60,716 bases of DNA from NCBI GenBank assembly GCA_029851365.1, contig CP099832.1:123641-184356 (forward strand), written 5' to 3'. Positions within the stretch are counted from its first letter, which is position 1. Every line of letters begins with the position of its first letter. This document shows, one piece after another, positions 46,875 to 55,874 of the stretch. Both the position numbers and the translations under genes were made by a program. The stretch is from Candidatus Shikimatogenerans bostrichidophilus (GTDB taxonomy: Bacteria > Bacteroidota > Bacteroidia > Flavobacteriales > Blattabacteriaceae). A model generated the notes under the pieces. It was given only the letters and a program-made list of their open reading frames with translations, had not been told where the DNA came from and searched no databases.

Positions 46875-48682
46875 TTTTTTTCTTTTATTAAATTATAAAA
46901 ATTATTTAAATAATAAGTATTATTTCTATTTATTTTTATTTTTAATATATGTATATTAATAGTTTTTAATACTATATAATATTTATATTTTAATGCATTT
47001 TCTTTAAAAATATATTTTATATTTTTATATTTTATAATTCTTTTATTTTTTTTATAAGTTAATTTTTTAAATTTTATATTATTCTTTTTAATTATATTTA
47101 AATATAAATTATTAGATTTATGATAAAAATTAATTTTATATTTTTTTAATATATTAAAAATATATTTTAAAATATTATATGAATATATAATTTTATTTTT
47201 ATTATTGTATTTATAAATCAAATTATATTTTCTTAATTTATAATATTTTTTTATTATATTAAAAATAATATTATTATAATATTCAATTTTTAACTTTAAA
47301 TTTATTTTTTTTGATATTTTTTTGTTATTTTTTTCTTCTTTTTCTTTACTATTTCTTTTTTCAATATTGATAGTTTTACTAAAATGAATTTTATTAATTT
47401 TATAAATTTCGTTATATACATATTTTTTTGATATTTTAAATTTTTTAATTATTTTTTGTATATAGAATTCTTTTACTATATTATTATTAATATATAAAAT
47501 TTTTTTTAAAAGTATACTTAATAATTTATATTTTAAAAATGGATCATTTAATTCTTTTTTATATATAATAAAAAAATAATCTATAAAATTTTTACTATTC
47601 TTTAGAAAATAATTATTTATATTATTTTTTAATTTATTATGTTGAATATAACTACTTGGATCTTCATTATCTTTAAAATAGAATAATCTTATATTAATAT
47701 CATTTTTAAAAAAAATAATAATGTTTTTAATTACTGCATCTATACCACTATTATCTCCATCATATAATAAAATTACATTATCTGTATATTTTTTAATTAA
47801 ATCTATATGGTATTGACTAATATTAGTACCTAGTGTAGCTACTACATTTTTTATATTAGCATTATATAAAGATAGAAGATCCATATAACCTTCTACTATA
47901 TAACATGAATTATTAATACTTATATATTTATTAGTTTCATATAAACCATATAATATTTTACTCTTATTAAAAAATAAATTATTTCTTGAATTTATATATT
48001 TATTAATTTTTACAGATAAATCAAAATTTCTACCTCCAAATCCTATAATATTACCATTAATATTTTTTATAGGAAACATTATCCTATTTTTAAATAAATA
48101 ATAAAATTTTTTATTAATAATAGTAAATATACCTATATTATTTAAAATATAATCGTTGAATTTTATTTTATTTTTTATAAAAAATGATTTTATAGATATA
48201 TTACTAGGTGAATATCCTATATTAAATTTTTTAATTGTTTTTTTATTTAAATTTCTTTTAATTAAATATTTATATACTTTTTTATTATTAAATAAAAATT
48301 TAACATATAATTTATTTATATTAATTAATATTTTATTTATTATAAATAAAAAATTATTCTCTTTTTTATATAAATTATTATTTTTTTTAAAATTAATATT
48401 TTTTATATTATATTTGTAATATTTATTAATTAAATAATTTATAGCTTGATAATAATTATAATTAAATATATACATAATAAACTTAACTAATGTACCACCC
48501 TTTCCACTACTAAAATCTTTCCAAATTTTTTTAGTAGGGGAAACCATAAAAGAAGGATTAGTTTCTTTTTTAAATGGACTAAATCCTTTATAATTATTAC
48601 CACATTCTTCTAATTTTACAAATTCACTTATAATTTTAACTATATTTAATTTTTTTATTAATTTATTAAAATAATTATTCAT
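46844..48682 (-). CDS. dnaG: DNA primase
   Basis: Synthesises RNA primers at the fork. The start at MNNYFNKLIKK (48682, 612 residues) is preferred over an ATG at 48721, because the longer form overlaps the divergent dapA start and adds residues foreign to the family. The N-terminal zinc-binding domain region reads NYKGFSPFKKETNPSFMVSP and IWKDFSSGKGGTLVKFI, so the usual Cys/His ligands are absent. I recall the same substitutions in other Bacteroidota primases. The core has IGFGGRNFD and SRNNLFFNKSKILYGLYE. The TOPRIM is YIVEGYMDLLSLY with LLYDGDNSGIDAV. The C-terminal helicase-binding part is divergent. Confidence 0.94.
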   Translation of the reverse strand: MNNYFNKLIKKLNIVKIISEFVKLEECGNNYKGFSPFKKETNPSFMVSPTKKIWKDFSSGKGGTLVKFIMYIFNYNYYQAINYLINKYYKYNIKNINFKKNNNLYKKENNFLFIINKILININKLYVKFLFNNKKVYKYLIKRNLNKKTIKKFNIGYSPSNISIKSFFIKNKIKFNDYILNNIGIFTIINKKFYYLFKNRIMFPIKNINGNIIGFGGRNFDLSVKINKYINSRNNLFFNKSKILYGLYETNKYISINNSCYIVEGYMDLLSLYNANIKNVVATLGTNISQYHIDLIKKYTDNVILLYDGDNSGIDAVIKNIIIFFKNDINIRLFYFKDNEDPSSYIQHNKLKNNINNYFLKNSKNFIDYFFIIYKKELNDPFLKYKLLSILLKKILYINNNIVKEFYIQKIIKKFKISKKYVYNEIYKINKIHFSKTINIEKRNSKEKEEKNNKKISKKINLKLKIEYYNNIIFNIIKKYYKLRKYNLIYKYNNKNKIIYSYNILKYIFNILKKYKINFYHKSNNLYLNIIKKNNIKFKKLTYKKNKRIIKYKNIKYIFKENALKYKYYIVLKTINIHILKIKINRNNTYYLNNFYNLIKEKNHILDKIYNL

Positions 48683-48711
48683 ATAAAATTCATTTAAATT
48701 AAGTAAATATA

Positions 48712-49593
48712 ATGAAAACAATTAAAAGATTTATACCATTAATTACACCATTAGATAATAATTTTAATATAGATTATTTATCACTTGAAAAAATACTATT
48801 TCATATAATTAATTTAGAGAAAATTAATTATTTAATTATTTTTGATAATATTTCAGAATATCAATTAATTAATTCAAATGATAAAATTGATTTAATTAAT
48901 TGTATTATTAATAATAATAAAAATAATTTAAAAATAATATTAAAAATTAATAATGTTTATAATTATTATGATTTAATATATGAAATTAATAAAAAAATAT
49001 ATAAAGATTTTTATTATATAATTATAGATTTTCCATTATATTATAATAATAAATATAAAGAAGATATTATAGAAAATTATATTAAATTATTTAAATATTA
49101 TAAATATTTATATTTTTATTTTTCTATAGAAGAAAAATCTAATATAGATGAAAATTTTTTTTTAATTTTAAAAAAGGAGTGTAATAATTTTAATGGTATA
49201 TTTAATAAAAAAAAATATATTTTTCAAAATTATGAATTAATAAATAATATTGATATTATAATTAATAATGATGTTAATCTATTTAATAATATACATTTAA
49301 ATATTAAAGGTGTATCATCTCCTTTATTTTATTTTTTTTTAAATTATTTTTATAATGAGATTTTTTATTATATAAAAAAAAATAAAATTTTTAAATTTAA
49401 TAAAATATATTATAATTTAAATAATTTAATAAATATTTTATATAAAAAAATTTATACTATATCAGGTATAAAATATTTATTAAATTATTTAAATTTGTGC
49501 AATTATTATATAAAAGACCCTATATATAATATAAAAGATATTATTTATTATAAAAGATTAATAACATTATTTAACAAAATAATAAATAAATAA
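48712..49593 (+). CDS. dapA: DapA-family protein (4-hydroxy-tetrahydrodipicolinate synthase fold), active site degenerate
   Basis: The 293-residue length and the opening FIPLITPLDNNFNIDYLSLE (family: xxxVTPFxxxGxxDxxxLxxL) identify the DapA aldolase family. YYN at 110-112 also fits. Other key positions do not. The GTTGE phosphate loop aligns with DNISE at 45-49, and the Schiff-base lysine in GIKE aligns with Phe164 in NGIFNKKK. The arginine after the YNVPSRT motif is also not evident. The late GVSSPLFYF resembles the family's ISVxxN region. It may be a decaying lysine-pathway gene or a protein with another role. It is divergent from dnaG and precedes rpoZ by 11 bases. Confidence 0.7.
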   Translation: MKTIKRFIPLITPLDNNFNIDYLSLEKILFHIINLEKINYLIIFDNISEYQLINSNDKIDLINCIINNNKNNLKIILKINNVYNYYDLIYEINKKIYKDFYYIIIDFPLYYNNKYKEDIIENYIKLFKYYKYLYFYFSIEEKSNIDENFFLILKKECNNFNGIFNKKKYIFQNYELINNIDIIINNDVNLFNNIHLNIKGVSSPLFYFFLNYFYNEIFYYIKKNKIFKFNKIYYNLNNLINILYKKIYTISGIKYLLNYLNLCNYYIKDPIYNIKDIIYYKRLITLFNKIINK

Positions 49594-49604
49594 CATAATA
49601 TTAT

Positions 49605-49910
49605 ATGAAAATATTATTAAAAAAAAAAAATAATTTGTTATTTGATATTAAAAATTTAGAAAAAATATCTAATACTTCTATATATAATTTAATAAATATT
49701 ATATCTAAAAGAGCAAAAATAATTAATAAAAATATTAGATTATATACTAAAGAAATATTATTACTTTTAAAAATTAAAAATTATAAGAATAAGAAAGATT
49801 TAAAAAATAAGATATTAAATATAAATAATTTACCTAATCCTTTATATTTAGCTATTATTGAATTATTAAAAAAAAATAAAAAAAATGAGGAAAAAAATAT
49901 ATATAAATAA
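49605..49910 (+). CDS. rpoZ: Probable RNA polymerase omega subunit, Bacteroidota type
   Basis: A 101-residue protein matching the Bacteroidota omega/Rpb6-like family from NTSIYNLINIISKRAKIINK near residues 23-42 (family: NIYEAxxIIAKRANQI) and NLPNPLYLAIIELLKK near the C-terminus (family: PKPxALAxxEWL). Omega binds the beta-prime C-terminus and aids polymerase assembly; rpoC is at the end of this window. Its 3' end overlaps aroB by 26 bases. The call rests on two short motifs. Confidence 0.7.
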   Translation: MKILLKKKNNLLFDIKNLEKISNTSIYNLINIISKRAKIINKNIRLYTKEILLLLKIKNYKNKKDLKNKILNINNLPNPLYLAIIELLKKNKKNEEKNIYK

Positions 49911-50946
49911 TAATTTTTATAAATTAAATCAGTTTTTAAAAATTAAGAAATATATAAATATTATATTATTATTAGATGATAATGTTAAAAAATTTTGTTT
50001 AAATATTTTATATAAATATTTATCTAATAATATAAAAAATAAAATTATATTATTTGAAATAAAATCAGGAGAAAATAATAAAAATTTAAATACATGTATA
50101 AATATTTGGAAAAAATTAATTAAATTAAAAATAAATAAAGATAGTCTAATAATTAATTTTGGGGGAGGTGTAATAACTGATTTAGGTGGTTTTATAAGTT
50201 CACTTTATAAAAGAGGTATAAATTTTATTAATATACCGACTACATTATTAAGTATGATAGATGCTTCTATAGGTGGTAAAAATGGTATAAATTTTTATAA
50301 ATTAAAAAATGAAATAGGTATTATTAAAAATCCTATATCTATATTTATTAATTATAAATTATTATTAAGTTTACCTAAAAAAGAAATTACTTCAGGCTTA
50401 GGAGAAATTTTAAAATATGGATTAATATATAATAAAAAATTATGGAATAGAATTATAAATAAAAATATTGATAATATTAATTGGAAATTTATAATATATA
50501 AATCTATAAAGATTAAATTATCAATAGTAAAAAAAGATCCATATGAATTATTAGGTTATAGAAAAATATTAAATTTTGGGCATACTATAGGTCATGCTAT
50601 AGAAAGTTTATTTTTATATAATAAATATCCTATTACACATGGTGAAGCTATTATGTTAGGTATGATATGTGAATCATGGATATCTAAATATAAAGGATAT
50701 TTAAATAATAATGAATATAAAAAAATATTAAATGGAATATTAAAATATATAGAAATTAAAAAAATTAATGAAATTTTTTTTAAATATATATTAAATACAA
50801 TTGAAAATGATAAAAAAAATTTTAATAATAAAATTTATTTTGTATTATTAAAAAAAATAGGTAAATCTATTTATAATATAGAAATTAAAAAAAAAATTAT
50901 TATAGATAGTATTAAAGTATTGAATAATATAAAAAAAATAATATGA
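49885..50946 (+). CDS. aroB: 3-dehydroquinate synthase
   Basis: NAD- and metal-dependent second step of the shikimate pathway (DAHP to 3-dehydroquinate). The 353 residues show NFGGGVITDLGGFISSLYKR with INIPTTLLSMIDASIGGKNG (NAD and phosphate binding), SGLGEILKYGLI, and the metal ligands in FGHTIGHAIES and THGEAIMLGM. Length is normal. The start lies inside the end of rpoZ, and the TGA stop overlaps the gyrA ATG (ATGA), so it is part of a tightly coupled dapA-rpoZ-aroB-gyrA-rplS run. Confidence 0.96.
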   Translation: MRKKIYINNNFYKLNQFLKIKKYINIILLLDDNVKKFCLNILYKYLSNNIKNKIILFEIKSGENNKNLNTCINIWKKLIKLKINKDSLIINFGGGVITDLGGFISSLYKRGINFINIPTTLLSMIDASIGGKNGINFYKLKNEIGIIKNPISIFINYKLLLSLPKKEITSGLGEILKYGLIYNKKLWNRIINKNIDNINWKFIIYKSIKIKLSIVKKDPYELLGYRKILNFGHTIGHAIESLFLYNKYPITHGEAIMLGMICESWISKYKGYLNNNEYKKILNGILKYIEIKKINEIFFKYILNTIENDKKNFNNKIYFVLLKKIGKSIYNIEIKKKIIIDSIKVLNNIKKII

Positions 50947-53387
50947 AAGATAAATATATAAAATCTATTACTATTAATAATGAAGTTAAAAAATCGTATA
51001 TAGATTATGCGATGTCAGTAATAGTATCTAGAGCTTTACCTGATGTTAGAGATGGATTAAAACCAGTACATAGAAGAATATTATATTCTATGTATAAATT
51101 AGGTATATTTTATAATAAAAATTATAAAAAATCAGCACGTATTGTAGGTGAAGTATTAGGTAAATATCATCCACATGGAGATAAATCAGTATACGATAGT
51201 ATTGTACGTATGTCACAATTATGGAATATAAGATATAAATTAATAATAGGTCAAGGTAACTTCGGATCAATAGATAATGATCCACCTGCAGCCATGAGAT
51301 ATACAGAAATTAAATTAGAAAAAATTACTAATGAAATGTTATATGATATTAAGTACAATACAGTAAAAATGAAGAGTAATTTTGATGATACATTATTAGA
51401 GCCTGTTGTATTACCTACAAAAATACCTAATATAATTATTAATGGATGTACAGGTATAGCAGTAGGTATGGCTACAAATATGCCTCCACATAATTTAACA
51501 GAAACTATTAATACTATATGTAAATATATAGATAATAAAAATATTAATATTAATAAATTAATAAAATCTATAAAAGGTCCTGATTTTCCTACTGGAGGAA
51601 TTATATTATCTTATAATGGTATTATAAATGCTTATAAAAAAGGTAAAGGTAAAATTATTATTAGATCTAAGTATTATATTAAAAAGACTAAAAAAAATAA
51701 GTATTTAATAATTAAAGAAATTCCTTATCAAGTTATAAAAAGTAATTTAATAAAAAAAATTTATGATTTAATAAAAATAGGTAAATTAGAAGAAATAGAA
51801 AACATAAAAGATGAATCTAATAAAAAAGGTATAAGAATAATATTATTATTAAATAAAAATAGTATATCAGATATAGTAATTAATAAATTATTAAAATATA
51901 CTGATTTAGAAGTAAGTTACCATATTAATAATATAGCTTTAGTTAATGGTAAACCTAAAAGATTAAATTTAAAAGAATTAATTTCATATTTTATTAAACA
52001 TAGAAATGAAGTTATTATTAATAAGTCTAAATTTTTTTTATTAACTAATAAAAAAAAATTACATTTATTAAAAGGATTTATAAAAATTTCAAATAAAATT
52101 AATAAATTATTAGATTTAATAAAAAAATCAATATCTTATAAAGATTCTTTTAATAATATAAAAAGAATATTTAATTTATCAGATTTACAAATAAAATTTA
52201 TTTTAAATACTAAATTATATAAATTAACAAATAATGAAATAAAAAATTTAGTTAATAAATATAATGAAGTAAAAGATTTTATAATAAAAAATAAAAATAT
52301 TATAAATTCAGAAAATGAAAGAATGAGTATAATTAAAAATGAATTATTATATATTAAAAATATATATGGTGATTCTAGAAGAACTTTAATTGATTATTCA
52401 GATTATGAATACTTAAATTCTAAAAAAATAAATTTAATTGAAAATTTAAAACTTTTAATAATTTTAACTAAAAATGGATATATAAAAAGAACTTTATTGT
52501 CAGAATATAAAACTCAAAAAAGAGGAGGATTAGGATCTAAATGTATAACTATAGAAAAAAATGATTCTATTAAAAAAGTTTTAGTAGGTAGTAATCATTA
52601 TTACGTTATGTTTTTTACATCTAATGGTAGAGGATATTTATTAAAAATTTATAATATACCTATAGGTAATAAAAAATTTAAAGGTCGTGCTATACAAAAT
52701 TTTATTAAAGTTAAAAAAAAAATACAAACTTATATATTCATAAAAACACTATATGATAAAGAATATATAGATAATCATTATATAGTTATGGTTACAAAAT
52801 ATGGTGTAGTTAAACGTACAATTTTAAATAAATATATAAATATTAGAAAAAATGGTATTAAATCTATAATATTAAGAGATAATGATCCACTATTAGAAGC
52901 AATATTAACTAATGGTTCTTCTAAATTATTAATAGCAATTAATAATGGAAAAGCTATAATATTTAATGAAAAAGATATTAAATTAACAAATAGAACTACT
53001 ATTGGTGTAAAAGGTATATATATAAATAAAGAAAAAGATAAAGTTATAGGTATAGTATCTTATGAAGATATTAATAAAGAAGTATTAGTAGTTTCTGAAC
53101 ATGGATATGGTAAAAGAACTTTATTAAAAAATTATAGAGTAACTAATAGAGGATGTATAGGAGTAAAAACTATAAATATAACTCCTAAAACAGGTAAATT
53201 AATTTCTATTTTAGTAGTTTCTAATAATGACGATTTAATGTTAATAAAAACTAATGGAGTAGCATTAAGAATAAATATATCTACAATAAGAATAGTAAGT
53301 AGAAATTCTCAAGGAGTTAAATTAATAAAATTAAATAAAGATGAAAAAATTGCTAGTGTAGTATTAATAAAAAATAAATATATATAA
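50943..53387 (+). CDS. gyrA: DNA gyrase subunit A
   Basis: Breakage-reunion subunit of gyrase, 814 residues. Signatures are YAMSVIVSRALPDVRDGLKP, HRRILYSMYKLG, GKYHPHGDKSVYDSIVRMSQ, GQGNFGSIDNDPPAAMRYTE (with the catalytic Tyr) and NGCTGIAVGMATNMPPHNL. The GyrA box TQKRGGLGSK (consensus QRRGGKG) marks the wrapping C-terminal domain and supports GyrA over ParC. Later pinwheel blades (TNGRGYLLKIYNIP, RTILNKYINIR) are recognisable. It overlaps aroB by four bases and is followed after 2 bases by rplS. Confidence 0.96.
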   Translation: MKDKYIKSITINNEVKKSYIDYAMSVIVSRALPDVRDGLKPVHRRILYSMYKLGIFYNKNYKKSARIVGEVLGKYHPHGDKSVYDSIVRMSQLWNIRYKLIIGQGNFGSIDNDPPAAMRYTEIKLEKITNEMLYDIKYNTVKMKSNFDDTLLEPVVLPTKIPNIIINGCTGIAVGMATNMPPHNLTETINTICKYIDNKNININKLIKSIKGPDFPTGGIILSYNGIINAYKKGKGKIIIRSKYYIKKTKKNKYLIIKEIPYQVIKSNLIKKIYDLIKIGKLEEIENIKDESNKKGIRIILLLNKNSISDIVINKLLKYTDLEVSYHINNIALVNGKPKRLNLKELISYFIKHRNEVIINKSKFFLLTNKKKLHLLKGFIKISNKINKLLDLIKKSISYKDSFNNIKRIFNLSDLQIKFILNTKLYKLTNNEIKNLVNKYNEVKDFIIKNKNIINSENERMSIIKNELLYIKNIYGDSRRTLIDYSDYEYLNSKKINLIENLKLLIILTKNGYIKRTLLSEYKTQKRGGLGSKCITIEKNDSIKKVLVGSNHYYVMFFTSNGRGYLLKIYNIPIGNKKFKGRAIQNFIKVKKKIQTYIFIKTLYDKEYIDNHYIVMVTKYGVVKRTILNKYINIRKNGIKSIILRDNDPLLEAILTNGSSKLLIAINNGKAIIFNEKDIKLTNRTTIGVKGIYINKEKDKVIGIVSYEDINKEVLVVSEHGYGKRTLLKNYRVTNRGCIGVKTINITPKTGKLISILVVSNNDDLMLIKTNGVALRINISTIRIVSRNSQGVKLIKLNKDEKIASVVLIKNKYI

Positions 53388-53389
53388 GT

Positions 53390-53731
53390 ATGAATAAAAT
53401 AATAAAATATTTAGAAAATAAATATTTAAAAGATAAAATTCAATATGATATTAAGATAGGAGATAATATTAGTGTGTATTATAGTAATATAGAAAAACTG
53501 AAGAATAAAAAAAAAAGTCAAGTATTTACAGGATATGTAATAGCTAAGAAAGGAGATAATAAATTTAATAAAACTTTTATAGTACGTAAAATAATTAATA
53601 ATATAGGAGTAGAAATGATTTTTTTCTTATATTCTCCATATATTAATAATATTATAATTAATAATCGTGGGAAAGTTAAAAGATCTAAATTATTTTATTT
53701 AAGATATAATAATAAAAAAATAAAAAAATAG
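53390..53731 (+). CDS. rplS: 50S ribosomal protein L19
   Basis: A 113-residue protein. The L19 pattern is visible in IKIGDNISVYYSNIEKLKNK, QVFTGYVIAKKGDNKFNKTF, VRKIINNIGVEMIFFLYSP and the C-terminal NNRGKVKRSKLFYLR. It lies 2 bases after gyrA. Its TAG stop forms the first base pairs of a shared terminator hairpin. Confidence 0.95.
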   Translation: MNKIIKYLENKYLKDKIQYDIKIGDNISVYYSNIEKLKNKKKSQVFTGYVIAKKGDNKFNKTFIVRKIINNIGVEMIFFLYSPYINNIIINNRGKVKRSKLFYLRYNNKKIKK

Positions 53732-53759
53732 AGATATAAATAAATCTCTATTTTTTTTT
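53729..53759. terminator. Bidirectional terminator between rplS and the peroxiredoxin-like gene
   Basis: TAGAGAT at 53729-53735 pairs with ATCTCTA at 53744-53750 around an 8-base loop. A run of nine T follows on the plus strand, and A-rich sequence ahead of the stem gives a T-rich tail on the minus strand. Both flanking genes have TAG stops lying inside the stem arms. This is the most classical intrinsic terminator in the window. Confidence 0.75.
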
Positions 53760-54230
53760 AAAATATATGTTACCATATTTATTATAATATTGCCATTTAT
53801 CAATTATTCTTAATATTTCATTTATATTGTAATTAATATTTTTATTATGTATAGATATATGTCTAATAAATTTATTATTATCTATAAAAAATATAGTTTT
53901 ATTTAATTCTTTATTAATTTTTGTTAATAAATTATATTTATATGATATAATTTTATTAGTATCATAGAACAATAAAAATTTAATTTTATTATTTAATTTA
54001 AACTGTATTTTATCTGTTAATATACAAATTACTTCTACATTTCTTATATAAAAATCTTTATATAACAATTGAAATTCAAACAAATCTTGTATAAATCTAT
54101 AAGTAGTAAAAAATAATATTATATATTTGTTATTTATATATTTTTTAAAATTTATTTTCTTTATAATTTTATTATTTTTAATTCCATCATATAAAAAATT
54201 AGGAGTTATTTTATTAATTAAATTTATCAT
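53748..54230 (-). CDS. Peroxiredoxin (AhpC/TSA)-like protein without catalytic cysteines
   Basis: A 160-residue thioredoxin-fold protein. KYIILFFTTYRFIQDLFEFQ (residues 35-54) aligns with the AhpC block FFFYPADFTFVCPTE, followed by VEVICILTD (family VEVxxVSTD), NKTIFFIDNNKFIRHISIHN (family GTFVIDPEGxIR) and a C-terminal LRIIDKWQYYNKYGNIYFKK. The peroxidatic cysteine position is Gln48, and the C-terminal VCPAKW cysteine is also gone. The only cysteine, Cys69, sits in a core strand. It is therefore unlikely to reduce peroxides. It shares a hairpin terminator with rplS and starts 2 bases downstream of efp. Confidence 0.72.
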   Translation of the reverse strand: MINLINKITPNFLYDGIKNNKIIKKINFKKYINNKYIILFFTTYRFIQDLFEFQLLYKDFYIRNVEVICILTDKIQFKLNNKIKFLLFYDTNKIISYKYNLLTKINKELNKTIFFIDNNKFIRHISIHNKNINYNINEILRIIDKWQYYNKYGNIYFKKK

Positions 54231-54232
54231 AT

Positions 54233-54802
54233 TTATTTAATTCGTTCTATATATTTTAGTGTTTTAGTATTTATTTTAATATAATCTCCTATTTTAATAA
54301 ATAATGGTGTATATATAGATAATCCTGTTTCAAGTATAGATTTTTTATATTTATTTTTTTTTGTGTTTCCTTTTATTACTGATTCTGAATTAACTACTTT
54401 TAATATTACATATTTTTTATATTTACAAAATAAAGGTTCATTATTATCTTTATTAAAAATAATTTCAATTATATCATTTTTTTTTATTAACATAGAATAT
54501 TTATTAAAAAAATTTTTAGATAAACTAATTAAATTATAATTAGATTTATTAATTAAGTAGTATTCCTTTTTTTCTTTATATAAATATGTATAATATTTTG
54601 ATATTATATTAATTTTATTAATTTTTGCTCCGCAAGGAATTATATATTTAATTATATTACCATTTTTTATGTTTTTTATTTTAGTTCTAAGAAATGCATT
54701 ACCTTTACCGGGTTTAACATGTAAAAAATCAATTATTTTATAAAAATTATTTTTATTTTTAAAATATATACCTTTTTTAATTTTTGATATATTTATTAAC
54801 AT
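54233..54802 (-). CDS. efp: Elongation factor P
   Basis: Relieves ribosome stalling at polyproline stretches. The 189-residue length is standard. The KOW domain begins INISKIKKGIYFKNKNNFYK, with the tip loop LHVKPGKGNAFLRTKIKN carrying the conserved lysine. The second and third OB domains are recognisable from EIIFNKDNNEP and the C-terminal LETGLSIYTPLFIKIGDYIK. The gene is divergent from rpmH. Confidence 0.95.
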   Translation of the reverse strand: MLINISKIKKGIYFKNKNNFYKIIDFLHVKPGKGNAFLRTKIKNIKNGNIIKYIIPCGAKINKINIISKYYTYLYKEKKEYYLINKSNYNLISLSKNFFNKYSMLIKKNDIIEIIFNKDNNEPLFCKYKKYVILKVVNSESVIKGNTKKNKYKKSILETGLSIYTPLFIKIGDYIKINTKTLKYIERIK

Positions 54803-54833
54803 ATTATAATAATAAAATAATAAAAATATTAAA

Positions 54834-54971
54834 ATGAAAAGAACTTATCAGCCTTCTAATGTAAAAAGATTCAGAAAATTTGGATTTTTAAAAAGAAATA
54901 AGAAAAATAAAAAAATATTATATAGAAGAAGATTAAAAAAAAGAAAATACTTAACTATAAGTAATCGTTAA
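54834..54971 (+). CDS. rpmH: 50S ribosomal protein L34
   Basis: A 45-residue basic protein: MKRTYQPSNVKRFRKFGFLK at the start, then YRRRLKKRKYLTISNR at the end. This is the L34 pattern (MKRTYQPSxxKRxxxxGF, RRRKGRxxLxxS). It is too short for usual length cut-offs but unmistakable. It sits between divergent efp and convergent rplY, 2 bases from the rplY stop. Confidence 0.95.
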   Translation: MKRTYQPSNVKRFRKFGFLKRNKKNKKILYRRRLKKRKYLTISNR

Positions 54972-54973
54972 TA

Positions 54974-55483
54974 TTATTCTTCGCTAATAACTTTTTTAGT
55001 TTTCATAGTTATTACTATTTTATCTAATTCATGTAATATTTTTATATTTTTCTTTAAAATATCTTTAATATATATTTTATCCCCTATATCTAATTTACTT
55101 ATATCTATTATAAATTCATCAAAATAATTTTCTATAGTAGTTAATATTCGTATTTTTTTTAATACTATATAACATATACCACCATTATTTATTCCTATGG
55201 GATTACCTATAGTTTTTACATTTATATAGCATTTAAATTTTTTATTATACTCTATTTTAAAAAAATCTATATGATAAATTTTATTTTTAAATATATTATA
55301 CTGTATATCTTTAATTAAACATAAATATTTATTTTTATTTAAATATAAATTTATTATATAAATTTTTTTTTTAATAATATTATTAACATCTTTTAATTCT
55401 ATAGAACATGGTATATTTATATATTTATTATAAATAATACATGGTATATCATGTTTATTTCTATTTTTAATTATTATTTTCAT
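54974..55483 (-). CDS. rplY: 50S ribosomal protein L25 (CTC-like)
   Basis: Binds 5S rRNA. The 169-residue protein has LIKDIQYNIFKNKIYHIDFF (family: LxDIQYHPVKxKIxHIDF), the VKTIGNPIGINNGGICYIVL turn and the C-terminal domain LTTIENYFDEFIIDISKLDI with GDKIYIKDI. It is a shortened two-domain form compared with the usual 190-220 residues. It lies on the same strand as rsfS, 14 bases downstream of it. Confidence 0.92.
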   Translation of the reverse strand: MKIIIKNRNKHDIPCIIYNKYINIPCSIELKDVNNIIKKKIYIINLYLNKNKYLCLIKDIQYNIFKNKIYHIDFFKIEYNKKFKCYINVKTIGNPIGINNGGICYIVLKKIRILTTIENYFDEFIIDISKLDIGDKIYIKDILKKNIKILHELDKIVITMKTKKVISEE

Positions 55484-55497
55484 ATATTTTTAATTTT

Positions 55498-55866
55498 TTA
55501 TTTAAATTTAATAATTTTTATTTTAGGTAAATTTTCCCATATACTATCTATATTATAATATTTTCTTATTTTTTTTAAAAATATATTTATAATAATATGA
55601 TTGTAATCTATTAATACCCATTCTAAATTATTAACTCCTTCTATATTATATGGTAATATATTTAATTTTTTCTTTATTAATATAATAATTTTATTATAAA
55701 TATTTTTTATATGTATTGTCGATTTACCATTACATATAATTAAAAAATTAAATAAATTATTAGGAGTATTACGAATATCTATTAATTTTATTTTTTTAGC
55801 ATTTATTTTATTTATAATTTTTAAAATTTTTTTAATTAATAAATATTTTTTATTATAAATTTTCAC
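55498..55866 (-). CDS. rsfS: Ribosomal silencing factor RsfS
   Basis: A 122-residue protein of the RsfS/DUF143 family, which binds L14 and blocks subunit joining under starvation. Signatures are IKLIDIRNTPNNLFNFLIIC with NGKSTIHIKNI, LPYNIEGVNNLEWVLIDYNH and INIFLKKIRKYYNIDSIWEN (family: HVEGxxxxxWVLxDxxDVxVHxFxxExRxxYxLExLW). It lies between rplY and the UPF0173 hydrolase gene on the same strand. Confidence 0.93.
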   Translation of the reverse strand: MKIYNKKYLLIKKILKIINKINAKKIKLIDIRNTPNNLFNFLIICNGKSTIHIKNIYNKIIILIKKKLNILPYNIEGVNNLEWVLIDYNHIIINIFLKKIRKYYNIDSIWENLPKIKIIKFK

Positions 55867-55874
55867 AGTTAAAA

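Noticed and set aside
48480-48620. Loss of zinc ligands in DnaG as a novelty
   Set aside because: As far as I recall, the same SPF and DFSSGKGG replacements occur in free-living Bacteroidota primases, so it is probably a lineage trait rather than decay.
48683-48721. Longer dnaG start
   Set aside because: The extra 13 residues overlap the divergent dapA start and do not match primase N-termini.
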